NCBI GenBank assembly: GCA_963763575.1
Contig: CAVXPD010000001.1
Span: 186,001 to 250,000, forward strand
Length of the DNA stretch: 64,000 nt
Reading direction: 5' to 3'
Source of the DNA: Bog-473 sp963763575
GTDB taxonomy: Bacteria > Actinomycetota > Acidimicrobiia > Acidimicrobiales > RAAP-2
This document shows, one piece after another, positions 19,026 to 27,032 of the stretch. The notes beneath the pieces were generated by a model. It did not search any database. It was not told where the DNA came from and saw only the letters and a program-made list of their open reading frames with translations. Within the stretch, counting starts at the first letter, position 1; each line of letters starts with the position of its first letter. A program made the translations under genes and the position numbers.

Positions 19026-19231
19026 GGTTCGGGCGGCCCCATGTCCTCGGGGATCTCACCGATGGCATGGGCCCCCCGCATGGCGAGCGCCTCTTCCCGG
19101 GTCAGGGGTTGACCGGCCAGGTGTCGGAGGGCCAGGTCCACGGCCTCGGTCTTCGTCCGCAGCCCGTACCGCTCCATGACGGCCCGCAGGTTGGTCTCCT
19201 CGATCTCGATGTTCGTCCGCGCACGAGTCAT
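19022..19231 (-). CDS. vapB: VapB-type antitoxin
   Basis: 69-residue partner of the PIN toxin. It begins MTRARTNIEIEETNLRAVME, a ribbon-helix-helix-like N-terminus related to VapB proteins that carry TKTEAVDLALRHL; the acidic C-terminus (EIPEDMGPPEP) would bind the toxin. ATG 19231 is chosen because upstream in-frame residues are not VapB-like and run into the operator repeats. Antitoxins of this class usually repress their own promoter. Confidence 0.87.
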   Translation of the reverse strand: MTRARTNIEIEETNLRAVMERYGLRTKTEAVDLALRHLAGQPLTREEALAMRGAHAIGEIPEDMGPPEP

Positions 19232-19267
19232 ACACCAATCGTACACGTCAGGTGTAGAAAAGGTGTA
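19231..19267. promoter_or_regulatory. Candidate VapB operator with repeated TACAC/GTGTA elements
   Basis: TACACC (19231-19236) and TACAC (19242-19246) face GGTGTA (19251-19256) and GGTGTA (19262-19267). TACAC-N5-GTGTA at 19242-19256 is a perfect inverted repeat. The position immediately upstream of vapB suggests autoregulation; the same element overlaps the region upstream of infA. Confidence 0.5.
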
Positions 19268-19315
19268 TACTGGAGTCCGGCTGTTCTGGAGCACCTGCTG
19301 GGGCACAAAATCCGG

Positions 19316-19344
19316 CTGGATTTAAGGCCCGAGTGCGGTAGAAT
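19316..19344 (+). promoter_or_regulatory. Candidate promoter for infA-rpmJ-rpsM
   Basis: CTGGAT (19316-19321) and TAGAAT (19339-19344) with a 17-bp spacer form a plausible -35/-10 pair. Transcription would give a leader of about 130 nt before infA. A promoter here is expected because the insert separates infA from map. Confidence 0.4.
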
Positions 19345-19478
19345 CTTGGGCTGGCTCAGGTCCGGGCGGTTTCGCGTTCCGGTGCCCTCGGGCCGCATCT
19401 GAGCACCCTCCGTGTGGTCCTCGCGTCGCCCGGTTGCGCCCAGAACAGCTCCAACATCCATATTTCGAGGAGAGTCAC

Positions 19479-19703
19479 CTGCCCAAGCCCAAGGAAGACG
19501 CCATCGTGCTCGAAGGCACGGTGGTCGAGCCGCTGCCCAACGCCATGTTCCGTGTCGAGCTGGAGAACGGACACAAGGTGCTGGCGCACAGTTCGGGCAA
19601 GATGCGGATGCACCGCATCCGGATCTTGCCGGGGGACAAGGTCCAGGTGGAGATCACCCCGTACGACCTCAACCGGGGTCGCATCACCTACCGCTACAAA
19701 TAG
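19479..19703 (+). CDS. infA: Translation initiation factor IF-1, possible CTG start
   Basis: IF-1 binds the ribosomal A site during initiation. Starting at CTG 19479 gives 74 residues, (M)PKPKEDAIVLEGTVVEPLPN and on to RGRITYRYK, matching the family's 72-73. A strong GAGGAGAG (19467-19474) sits at proper distance from this CTG, and no ATG, GTG or TTG is near it. The frame is open back to TTG 19434, which would add 15 residues (RPEQLQHPYFEESHL) without homology and without a good binding site. Identity is certain; the start is inferred. Confidence 0.93.
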   Translation: MPKPKEDAIVLEGTVVEPLPNAMFRVELENGHKVLAHSSGKMRMHRIRILPGDKVQVEITPYDLNRGRITYRYK

Positions 19704-19769
19704 CGGCAGGGCGGGGTCGAAGCAGCAAAGTCGTAGCAACAGGGAACGAGAGAGAAGGACGGGAAGTCA

Positions 19770-19883
19770 GTGAAGGTTCGGCCAAGCGTGAAGCCGATCT
19801 GCGAGAAGTGCAAGGTCATCCGGCGCCGGGGCGTCGTGCGGGTGATCTGTGACAACCCGCGCCACAAGCAACGGCAGGGCTAG
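19770..19883 (+). CDS. rpmJ: 50S ribosomal protein L36, zinc type
   Basis: 37-residue ribosomal protein beginning at GTG 19770: VKVRPSVKPICEKCKVIRRR, ending NPRHKQRQG. Cys11, Cys14, Cys27 and His32 make the zinc-binding site of the Cys-bearing L36 form. AAGGACGGGAAG provides the binding site. It lies between infA and rpsM, the conserved position. Confidence 0.96.
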   Translation: MKVRPSVKPICEKCKVIRRRGVVRVICDNPRHKQRQG

Positions 19884-19898
19884 GGAGAGGAAGCAGAC

Positions 19899-20276
19899 AT
19901 GGCTCGTATTTCCGGCGTCGACATCCCGCGCGAGAAGCGGCTCGAGATCGCGCTGACCTACATCTACGGCATCGGCCCGACGCTCTCGAAGCAGATCACC
20001 GACGCCGTCGATATCAACCCCTCCACCCGTGTCCGGGACCTGACCGACGAGGAGGTGGCCAAGCTCCGCTCCTACATCGATCAGAGCTTCCGGGTCGAAG
20101 GTGACCTGCGCCGCGACGTCTCCCAGGACATCAAGCGCAAGATGGAGATCAACTGCTACGAGGGCGTGCGGCACCGCAAGGGCCTTCCCGTGCACGGGCA
20201 GCGCACCCACACCAACGCCCGCACCCGCAAGGGGCCCAAGAAGACGGTGGCCGGGAAGAAGAAGGTGAAGAAGTAG
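19899..20276 (+). CDS. rpsM: 30S ribosomal protein S13
   Basis: 30S head protein contacting the 50S and P-site tRNA. 125 residues, starting MARISGVDIPREKRLEIALT with the helix-hairpin-helix IYGIGPTLSKQI and the basic tail GQRTHTNARTRKGPKK. The stop TAG shares its last base with the rpsK GTG. Confidence 0.98.
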   Translation: MARISGVDIPREKRLEIALTYIYGIGPTLSKQITDAVDINPSTRVRDLTDEEVAKLRSYIDQSFRVEGDLRRDVSQDIKRKMEINCYEGVRHRKGLPVHGQRTHTNARTRKGPKKTVAGKKKVKK

Positions 20277-20677
20277 TGGCCAAGCCCACGAAGCCCGGTC
20301 AACGACGCCCCCGCCGCAAGGAGCGCAAGAACATCGCCTACGGCGTCGCGCACATCAAGAGCTCGTTCAACAACACAATCGTCTCCATCGCCGACCCCGA
20401 GGGCAACGTCCTCGCCTGGGCCTCGGCCGGGAATGTCGGCTTCAAGGGCTCGCGCAAGTCGACGCCGTTCGCGGCCCAGCTGGCCGCCGAGGCCTGCGCG
20501 CGGCGGGCCATGGAGCACGGCGTGCGCAAGGTCGACGTGCTCGTCCGCGGCCCGGGCTCGGGCCGCGAGACGGCGATCCGCTCCCTGGCCGCGGTCGGCA
20601 TCGAGGTCGTCGGAATCAAGGACGTCACCCCGATCCCCCACAACGGATGCCGCCCCAAGAAGCGGCGCCGGGTCTAG
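20276..20677 (+). CDS. rpsK: 30S ribosomal protein S11
   Basis: Platform protein near the Shine-Dalgarno/anti-SD helix. 133 residues from GTG 20276, with HIKSSFNNTIVSIADPEGNV, the PFAAQLAAEACARRAMEHG helix and the C-terminal PIPHNGCRPKKRRRV. One-base overlap with rpsM. Confidence 0.98.
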   Translation: MAKPTKPGQRRPRRKERKNIAYGVAHIKSSFNNTIVSIADPEGNVLAWASAGNVGFKGSRKSTPFAAQLAAEACARRAMEHGVRKVDVLVRGPGSGRETAIRSLAAVGIEVVGIKDVTPIPHNGCRPKKRRRV

Positions 20678-20700
20678 GTCGAGAGAAGAGGAACGCCTGT

Positions 20701-21348
20701 ATGGCTCGATACACCGGCCCCGTCTGCCGCCTCTGCCGGCGCGAGCGGACCAAGCTGTTCTTAAAGGGCGAACGCTGCTACTCGCTCAAGTGCCCCGTGT
20801 CCGAGGCGGTCACCGACCGCCACAGCCGCGCCTACCCACCGGGAGAGCACGGGCGTGACCGCATGCGCCAGGGCTCCGAGTACCTGGCGCAGCTGCGCGA
20901 GAAGCAGAAGGCGCGCCGCATCTACGGGATCCTCGAGAAGCAGTTCCGCAACATGTACGAGGAGGCCACCCACCAGGGCGGCATCACCGGTGAGAACCTG
21001 CTGCGCAACCTCGAACTCCGCCTCGACAACGTCGTGTTCCGGGCGGGCTGGGGTGCCAGCCGACGCCAAGCCCGCCAGTTCGTGCGCCACGGCCACGTCC
21101 AGGTGAACGGCAAGCGGGTCACCATCCCGAGCTATCGGGTTCGCAAGGGCGACAGGGTCACCCTACGCGAGGCCACCCGGGGCAACTTCTTGGTGCGGCG
21201 CAACATGGACACGTTGGAGCGCCAGACCCCGGCTTGGCTCGAGACCGGCGACGCCGGCTTCTCGGTTGCCGTCCTCAACCCGCCCCAGCGCGAGCACATC
21301 GACGAACCCATTCAAGAGCAGCTGATCGTCGAGCTCTACTCGAAGTAG
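20701..21348 (+). CDS. rpsD: 30S ribosomal protein S4, zinc (C+) type
   Basis: 16S rRNA assembly initiator. 215 residues from ATG 20701 (MARYTGPVCRLCRRERTKLF). Cys9, Cys12, Cys26 and Cys31 give the four-Cys zinc motif of the C+ form. The S4 RNA-binding domain (RLDNVVFRAGWGASRRQARQ) and the C-terminal EQLIVELYSK are present. Slightly longer than the usual 200-205, with extra residues near MDTLERQTPAWLETGDAG. Confidence 0.97.
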   Translation: MARYTGPVCRLCRRERTKLFLKGERCYSLKCPVSEAVTDRHSRAYPPGEHGRDRMRQGSEYLAQLREKQKARRIYGILEKQFRNMYEEATHQGGITGENLLRNLELRLDNVVFRAGWGASRRQARQFVRHGHVQVNGKRVTIPSYRVRKGDRVTLREATRGNFLVRRNMDTLERQTPAWLETGDAGFSVAVLNPPQREHIDEPIQEQLIVELYSK

Positions 21349-21398
21349 TCATTCGCCCACCTCGATCCTCCGACCCACCCGCTACAGGAGTACCCACC

Positions 21399-22337
21399 AT
21401 GCTGATCATCCAACGGCCGACCGTCGAAGTCCTTGACGAGGAGCAGGACAACCGGCAGCGTTTCGCTGTCGGCCCGCTCGACCCGGGCTTCGGCACCACG
21501 CTCGGCAACTCGTTGCGCCGCACGCTGCTCTCGTCGATCCCTGGCGGCGCCGTGACGCAGCTGCGCTTCGACGAGGCGCTGCACGAGTTCACGACCCTCC
21601 CCGGCGTCAAGGAGGACGTGACCGACATCATCTTGAACCTCAAGGACCTGCTGGTTCGGGTGCACTCGGACGAGCCGGTGACGCTGCGCCTCGACGTGCG
21701 CGGGCCTGCTGACGCGACGGCGGCCGATCTCCAGCTGACGGCCGACGTCGAGGTGCTCAACCCCGACCTGCACATCGCGTCGATCAACGCGAAGGGCCGC
21801 CTGGCCGTCGACGTGACCGTCGAGCGGGGTCGCGGCTACGCGTCGGCCGACAAGAACAAGCGGTCGACCACCATCGGCGTCATCCCGATCGACTCCATCT
21901 TCTCGCCGGTGCACCGGGTCACCTTCGACATCGAGCCCGTGCGGGTCGAGCAGTCGACCAACTACGACCGCCTCGTGCTCGACATCGAGACGGACGGGAC
22001 CATCTCGCCGCGCGAGGCGCTGGCCTCGGCTGGTGACACGCTGCGCAACCTGGTCTCGCTGGTGGCCGACCTCGAAGAGTCGCCCCAGGGCCTGGAGCTC
22101 GGCGACACGGGCACGACGACGAGCGGCTCGCCCGATCTCGACCTGCGGATCGAGGAGCTCGACCTCTCCGAGCGCCCCCGCAACTGCCTCAAGCGGGCGC
22201 AGATCAACACGATCGGCGAGCTGGTGGAGCGGACGATGGACGACCTGCTCGCCATCACGAACTTCGGGCAGAAGTCGGCCGACGAGGTCGTCCAGCGGCT
22301 CGACGAGCGCGGGCTGTCGCTGCGCACGAGGGACTGA
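21399..22337 (+). CDS. rpoA: RNA polymerase subunit alpha
   Basis: Dimerising scaffold of RNA polymerase. 312 residues from ATG 21399 behind ACAGGAG. The N-terminal domain carries PLDPGFGTTLGNSLRRTLLS and VKEDVTDIILNLK; a linker (SPQGLELGDTGTTTSGSPD) leads to the C-terminal domain with LDLSERPRNCLKRAQINTIG, which binds UP elements and activators. Located between rpsD and rplQ, the normal alpha-operon order. Confidence 0.98.
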   Translation: MLIIQRPTVEVLDEEQDNRQRFAVGPLDPGFGTTLGNSLRRTLLSSIPGGAVTQLRFDEALHEFTTLPGVKEDVTDIILNLKDLLVRVHSDEPVTLRLDVRGPADATAADLQLTADVEVLNPDLHIASINAKGRLAVDVTVERGRGYASADKNKRSTTIGVIPIDSIFSPVHRVTFDIEPVRVEQSTNYDRLVLDIETDGTISPREALASAGDTLRNLVSLVADLEESPQGLELGDTGTTTSGSPDLDLRIEELDLSERPRNCLKRAQINTIGELVERTMDDLLAITNFGQKSADEVVQRLDERGLSLRTRD

Positions 22338-22343
22338 GCTCCC

Positions 22344-22697
22344 ATGCAGGCCACACCCAAGCGCGGCCGCCGGCTCGGTGGCTCGTCCGCTCACCAGAAG
22401 GCGATGATGGGCAACCTGGTGGCGTCGCTCATCGCGGCCGAGTCGATCGTCACCACCGAGGCCAAGGCGAAGGCCATGCGGCCCGTCGTCGAGAAATGCG
22501 TGACCGCCGCCCGCAGGGGCGGGGTGCACCAGCACCGCCAGGTCGTCGCCCTGATCCGGGACAAGGACATGGCCTCGCACCTCTTCAACGTGATCGCTCC
22601 CCGCTACACCGAGCGCCCGGGTGGCTACACCCGCATCCTGAAGCTGGGCCAGCGCCCCGGTGACAACGCGCCCATGGCGCGGATCGAGTTCGTCTAG
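22344..22697 (+). CDS. rplQ: 50S ribosomal protein L17
   Basis: 50S protein. 117 residues, starting MQATPKRGRRLGGSSAHQKA and containing NLVASLIAAESIVTTEAKAK. The C-terminus KLGQRPGDNAPMARIEFV is canonical. Six nt after rpoA and two nt before truA. Confidence 0.97.
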   Translation: MQATPKRGRRLGGSSAHQKAMMGNLVASLIAAESIVTTEAKAKAMRPVVEKCVTAARRGGVHQHRQVVALIRDKDMASHLFNVIAPRYTERPGGYTRILKLGQRPGDNAPMARIEFV

Positions 22698-22699
22698 GG

Positions 22700-23545
22700 G
22701 TGGAGCCCACCGCCAGCGCTGCGCCCGAGCGGCAGCGCTGGAGGCTCCGGCTCGCCTACGACGGAGCTGCCTTCCGCGGCTTCGCCGTCCAGCCCGGCGT
22801 CCCGACGGTCGCCGGCGCCCTCGGCGAGGCGCTGCAGCGAACGGCACGCTTGGAGGAGCCGCCGTTCATCACCTGCGCCGGCCGCACCGATGCCGGCGTG
22901 CACGCGCGGGGCCAGATCGCGCACGTGGACCTGCCCGCGATCCCCTACGACGGGCGCGGGCTGACGCGTGCCCTCAACCGCCAGCTGGCGCCCGAAGTCG
23001 TGGTTCTGGCGGCCGACGAGGTCGGGCCCGAGTTCGACGCCCGGCGCTCGGCCACCGGTCGCACGTATCGCTACCTGATATGGAACGCGCCGGAGTCCGA
23101 CCCGTTGTTCGCACCGATCGCCTGGCATGTGCGCGACCCGCTCGACCTCGGCTCCATGCGCGGCGCGTCGGACGTCCTGTTGGGTAGCCATGACTTCCGT
23201 TCGTTCTGCCGGCGACCACCGGGGACCGACCCCTCTGAGCCGATCGTGCGACGGGTCACGCGGGTGCGCTGGACGGTCGACGACGGACCGGAGGCGGCAG
23301 ACGCCGCGGCGAACGGAACCAAGAACACGGACCCGCACTACGAGCGCCTCTTGCGTTTCGAGATCACGGCGCCGTCCTTCTGCCACCAGATGGTCCGTTC
23401 GCTCGTGGCCAACCTGGTCGACGCGGGCCGGGGGAAGGGCAATGCGGCCACCCTGCTGGAGCGGTTGCGGGCGGGCACCCGTGAGCGCCAGCCCGAGCCT
23501 GCGCCCGCGCACGGGCTGTGCCTGGTGCACGTCGACTACGCCTAA
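22700..23545 (+). CDS. truA: tRNA pseudouridine synthase A
   Basis: Forms pseudouridine at positions 38-40 of tRNA anticodon stems. 281 residues from GTG 22700. The catalytic Asp lies in CAGRTDAGVHARGQ; RLAYDGAAFRGFAVQPG and FCHQMVRSLVANLVDAG are other family motifs. It closes the alpha operon. In related genomes truA is followed by rplM; here an 11-kb insert intervenes. Confidence 0.96.
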   Translation: MEPTASAAPERQRWRLRLAYDGAAFRGFAVQPGVPTVAGALGEALQRTARLEEPPFITCAGRTDAGVHARGQIAHVDLPAIPYDGRGLTRALNRQLAPEVVVLAADEVGPEFDARRSATGRTYRYLIWNAPESDPLFAPIAWHVRDPLDLGSMRGASDVLLGSHDFRSFCRRPPGTDPSEPIVRRVTRVRWTVDDGPEAADAAANGTKNTDPHYERLLRFEITAPSFCHQMVRSLVANLVDAGRGKGNAATLLERLRAGTRERQPEPAPAHGLCLVHVDYA

Positions 23546-23670
23546 TCACCTCAGAGATCGTCGCCCCGATCGTCTGGCGGCTCTCTCAGATGTGGTGTGC
23601 AACCGGCAGTGGGCGGAAGGCCCGCAGCTACCGTTCGTCCCGCGGAGCCTCGTCAGCGTCGAAATCGACG

Positions 23671-23700
23671 CGTCACGGAGCAAATGGAACCGTCACGGAG
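23671..23700. promoter_or_regulatory. 20-nt-spaced direct repeat upstream of pstS1
   Basis: CGTCACGGAG occurs at 23671-23680 and 23691-23700, exactly 20 nt apart (two helical turns). It is the only clear structure in the 312-nt gap 23546-23857 and could be a binding site for a regulator of the downstream phosphate gene. It does not match the 11-nt PHO-box spacing. Confidence 0.35.
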
Positions 23701-23857
23701 GATTACGTCTCGGTCCCCTGTTTCGTCGGCTCTCGTTTACACGCCTTTCCTAACGTCGGACCTGACTCAAGGTGCCTTCAACGGGTACCCGAGCGTGCCG
23801 CCTCGAGACGGCATGCCCGCGACGACGTGGGTCAAAACACACAAAAGGACCCCGGGC

Positions 23858-25436
23858 ATGCGATTGCTTCCTAAGGGCGTACACGTCCGCTATGCGTGTT
23901 GCGCACCCGACCGTGAATCGGACGGCGGACACGTCCGCAGCCTTACCAAGAAGAAGGGTGTCCGTGGGGCGTTGGGGGTCGGGGCTTCCCTGGCCGCGGG
24001 CGCACTGACTCTCGGTGCGCTTGCGGTGCCGGCCGGTGCCACGTTGACCGGTCCGGCCAACACCACCATGGTCGGTAGCGGTTCGAGCACGACCTTTTTC
24101 ATGATGCAAGACATGGACACTCTGTTCAACTCGTCGCCGGGTTGCGAGGAGTTCGTGGCGTTCCCGTCGTCGACGACACCCCAGCCGCTGGACTACAGCT
24201 GCACCGGGGGGCAGCAGACAGCCGAGTCGGGCGTGGCGAACGCGATTCCCGAGAACCCGTTCAACGACATCTCGGTCCAAGAGCAGCCGCTCGGCTCCTC
24301 CAACGGCATTCAACAACTCGAGGACCAGGGTGCCCACGGCGCCGGCGCCACCTCGGGTGGCGTCTCGATCAACGTGGCGAACAACGAGAGCTACGCCCGT
24401 AGCTCGCGTGCACTGACCTCGACCGATCTGAAGGGCCTCAACTTCGTGGCCTTCGCCGAAGATGGCGTTCCGTGGTTCCACTACACGTCGGTCGCAAAGA
24501 CGGCGACCCCGTCCTCGGCGGTGACTTCGCTGACCCAGGCACAGCTGGAGGGCATCTACAACGGCACCGACACCAACTGGAGCCAGGTCGGTGGAAAGAG
24601 CGCTCCGATCGTGGTGTTCTCGGCACAGGAGGGCTCGGGCACCCAGAGCACATTCAAGACGTTCCTCGGCTTCGACCCCTCGGCAGCCACCAATGCGGTC
24701 AACTGCTACACGCCCACCGGTGGAACCAAGACCTGCGTCGGCCCGGCCGTCATCTTCGAGAACGAGGACGCGCAGATCCATCCTGGGGCGTTCACCTCGG
24801 CCCAGGCCGGGTTCGTGAAGAAAAACCCCGGATGGGGCCCGACCAAGACGTCAACGGCGAACGACATCAAGAAGGACGGCGATCTTCTTCTTCTCCGCCG
24901 GCAAGTACGCCGTCCAGTGCAAGGTGGCTGCCACGGATTGCGGCGGCTCGCCGCTCATGGGCGACAAGAACGCGCTGGGCAAGGTCAACGGCATCGCGGC
25001 CACCGAGGCCACGATCCTGGAGAACACGTTCCCGGTCGACCGCTTCTTGTACAACGTGTATTCAAACGGCTCGAACTCGAACCTCGTGACCGCCAAGCCC
25101 GCCACCGTCAACTACGTGTCCGAGATCGGTTTCATCTGCAACCCGAACAAGGGCAAGGCAGTGGCCGCCGTCGACATGCTGACCGGCAGCACCTACATCA
25201 GCGAGATCCAGTCGGTCATCACGAGCAACGGGTTCTACCCCCTGTCCGCCGGTGGCGCCACCGGGAAGTTCAACCAGACCCCGATCGACGAGGGCCACGT
25301 CGGCCACCCGGCCAGCGCCCTGATCCCGTCGACCAACAAGTACTTCCAGTTCGACAAGTTCGCCACGAACACGAGCACCGGCGACCCGGTGGGCTTCTGC
25401 CTGACGACCACCACGGACGGCAACGCAAACAGCTGA
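23858..25436 (+). pseudogene. pstS: Phosphate-binding protein PstS, frame-broken
   Basis: High-affinity phosphate-binding lipo/exported protein feeding the Pst transporter. ATG 23858 follows AAAAGGA. A signal-like segment (GVRGALGVGASLAAGALTLG, ending AVPAGA) precedes VGSGSSTTFFMMQDMD, and AQEGSGTQSTFKTFLG is a ligand-loop motif. Near 24878-24884 the frame must skip one base: before it reads to IKKDGD, after it continues IFFFSAGKYAVQCK to a natural end. Skipping one base gives about 525 residues. It may be a real frameshift or a sequence error; both halves look under protein-level constraint. Confidence 0.8.
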
Positions 25437-25500
25437 GCCGACGAGTTCGATCACCTCGCATGGCTCGGTGTATCGAACCGGCAAACCAGGGGAAAATACT

Positions 25501-25531
25501 GCCCGCCCGGACCCTCGGGGTCCGGGCGGGC
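25501..25531 (+). terminator. Strong hairpin terminator after pstS1
   Basis: Bases 25501-25514 pair perfectly with 25518-25531 (14 bp, TCG loop; arms begin GCCCGCCCGG). It lies 65 nt after the pstS1 stop and has no U-run, common in high-GC actinobacteria. Confidence 0.8.
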
Positions 25532-25740
25532 CCGCGTTCTCGGATCACCGTTGGAGGCACCTGCCGAGCCGGCCCTTTCGAACTCGGACATGTCACGAGG
25601 AGTTCATCTGGTTTCATTTCGCCTGACCGGCGAGACGTCCGCGAGCTTGCGAATCGCCACCAGATTTAGCCCTGGGAGCAGGGTCGTTTCGCCAGGGCGG
25701 CTCGATAGCCTGGTCCTGTCCGAGCGACGGGAGGCGTCAC

Positions 25741-25800
25741 AGAGAAATTCTCTCTGGGCCATCGTTTTGTCAACTGCCGTTCACTCACCTTGCCTAGTGT
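25741..25800 (+). promoter_or_regulatory. Possible PHO-like box and -10 upstream of pstC
   Basis: TGTCAACTGCC (25768-25778) is followed directly by GTTCACTCACC (25779-25789), two 11-nt units resembling actinobacterial PhoP direct repeats (GTTCACC type), with a TAGTGT (25795-25800) downstream. A palindrome AGAGAA-A-TTCTCT is at 25741-25753. The first unit is a weak match. The start of pstC is 216 nt further on; the rest of 25532-26015 shows no gene. Confidence 0.35.
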
Positions 25801-26015
25801 GCGCCCTGTCCCCCGGCAGGACGTATTCCGGGAGAACGAGTGTGCCGTGAGGCATGCTGCATCCACGCTCTCGGTCGGTGCGACACACTGATCGGGAGCT
25901 TTTGTGCGTGACCGAACATCACCAAATCGATTGAAAATGGGAGGCAGTGTCGCATTGAATCCCCGGGTGCGGACGTTGCAGCAGAGACAATCCCCCGAGC
26001 GATGGCGATAGCAGG

Positions 26016-27032
26016 GTGACCTACAGCACGGCCGACATCCAACAGAGCGCAGGCCGGCCGGCATCGCCGCGGGCGATCTCCACCGAGCGCACCACGGCCG
26101 ACAGGCTGTTCCAGGGCGTGTCGATGGCCGCGGGGGTGAGTGTCTTCGTGATCCTCTTCCTTATCGGCGTCTTCCTCTTCTGGGAGGCCTGGCCCGCGTT
26201 CTCCCATATGGGCCTGCGGTTCTTCAGCACGCAGACCTGGTTGCCGATTCCCCGACATGGTCACGCGGCAGAGATCGGGGTCGCGACCGCACTGTTGGGA
26301 ACGGTCACGATCGCCCTCATCGCGCTGGTCATCGCGGTGCCGGTCTCGATCGCCGCGGCTCTCTTCATCACGGAATACGCGCCGCGCACCCTGTTCGGCG
26401 TTGTCCCGCTCAAGAGCCTCCTGACCTCGGTGGTCGACCTCATGGCGGCCGTTCCGAGCATCATCTACGGCCTGTGGGGCCTGCTCCTCCTCTCCGACCA
26501 CGTGGTCGGGGTGTCACGATGGCTGTCCTCGCATCTTGGCTTCGTGCCGTTCCTCAGCGCTCCCGCCGGAAGCAATTTCACCGGCTCCTTCTTCATCGCC
26601 GGCCTGCTGGTGTCGATCATGATCCTGCCCATCATCACCTCGATCAGTCGCGAGATCTTCTCCCTGACGCCCGTCACGGAGCGAGAGGCCGCACTCGCAT
26701 TGGGGGCGAGCCGTGCCCGTGTGATTCGCGACGTGGTCCTCCCGTTCGGCAAGGGTGGACTCGTCGGTGCGGTCATGCTGGGACTCGGAAGGGCGCTTGG
26801 CGAGGCCATCGCAGTGTCGCTGGTGATCTCGATGGTGTTCCGATCGAACTTCCACATCCTGACGTCGGGGGGCATTTCCATCCCGGCTCTCATCGCCAAC
26901 CTCTTCGGGACGGGCGGCAAACTCGGCCTCGCCGGCCTGCTCGCCGCCGGCCTGGTGCTCTTCGTCTTCACACTGGCCGTGAACACCGTTGCCTCCATCA
27001 TCGTCAGCCGGACGAGGGTGCGACCGCGATGA
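26016..27032 (+). CDS. pstC: Phosphate ABC transporter permease PstC
   Basis: One of the two membrane subunits of the Pst phosphate importer. 338 residues from GTG 26016 with about six hydrophobic segments. The ABC permease EAA loop is visible as EREAALALGASRARVIRDVV. Residues 1-30 are a polar cytosolic leader. It overlaps pstA by 4 nt, and pstC-pstA-pstB are in the standard order, though the pstS gene is set apart by a terminator. Confidence 0.95.
   Translation: MTYSTADIQQSAGRPASPRAISTERTTADRLFQGVSMAAGVSVFVILFLIGVFLFWEAWPAFSHMGLRFFSTQTWLPIPRHGHAAEIGVATALLGTVTIALIALVIAVPVSIAAALFITEYAPRTLFGVVPLKSLLTSVVDLMAAVPSIIYGLWGLLLLSDHVVGVSRWLSSHLGFVPFLSAPAGSNFTGSFFIAGLLVSIMILPIITSISREIFSLTPVTEREAALALGASRARVIRDVVLPFGKGGLVGAVMLGLGRALGEAIAVSLVISMVFRSNFHILTSGGISIPALIANLFGTGGKLGLAGLLAAGLVLFVFTLAVNTVASIIVSRTRVRPR

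Noticed and set aside
23546..23857. A small gene between truA and pstS1
   Set aside because: Open frames here have no binding site, no homology and unnatural composition; only the direct repeat stands out.
24878..24900. Programmed frameshift at the TTC repeat in pstS1
   Set aside because: No slippery heptamer, stimulatory pseudoknot or adjacent stop arrangement is apparent, and other breaks in the window share no motif; error or mutation is more likely.
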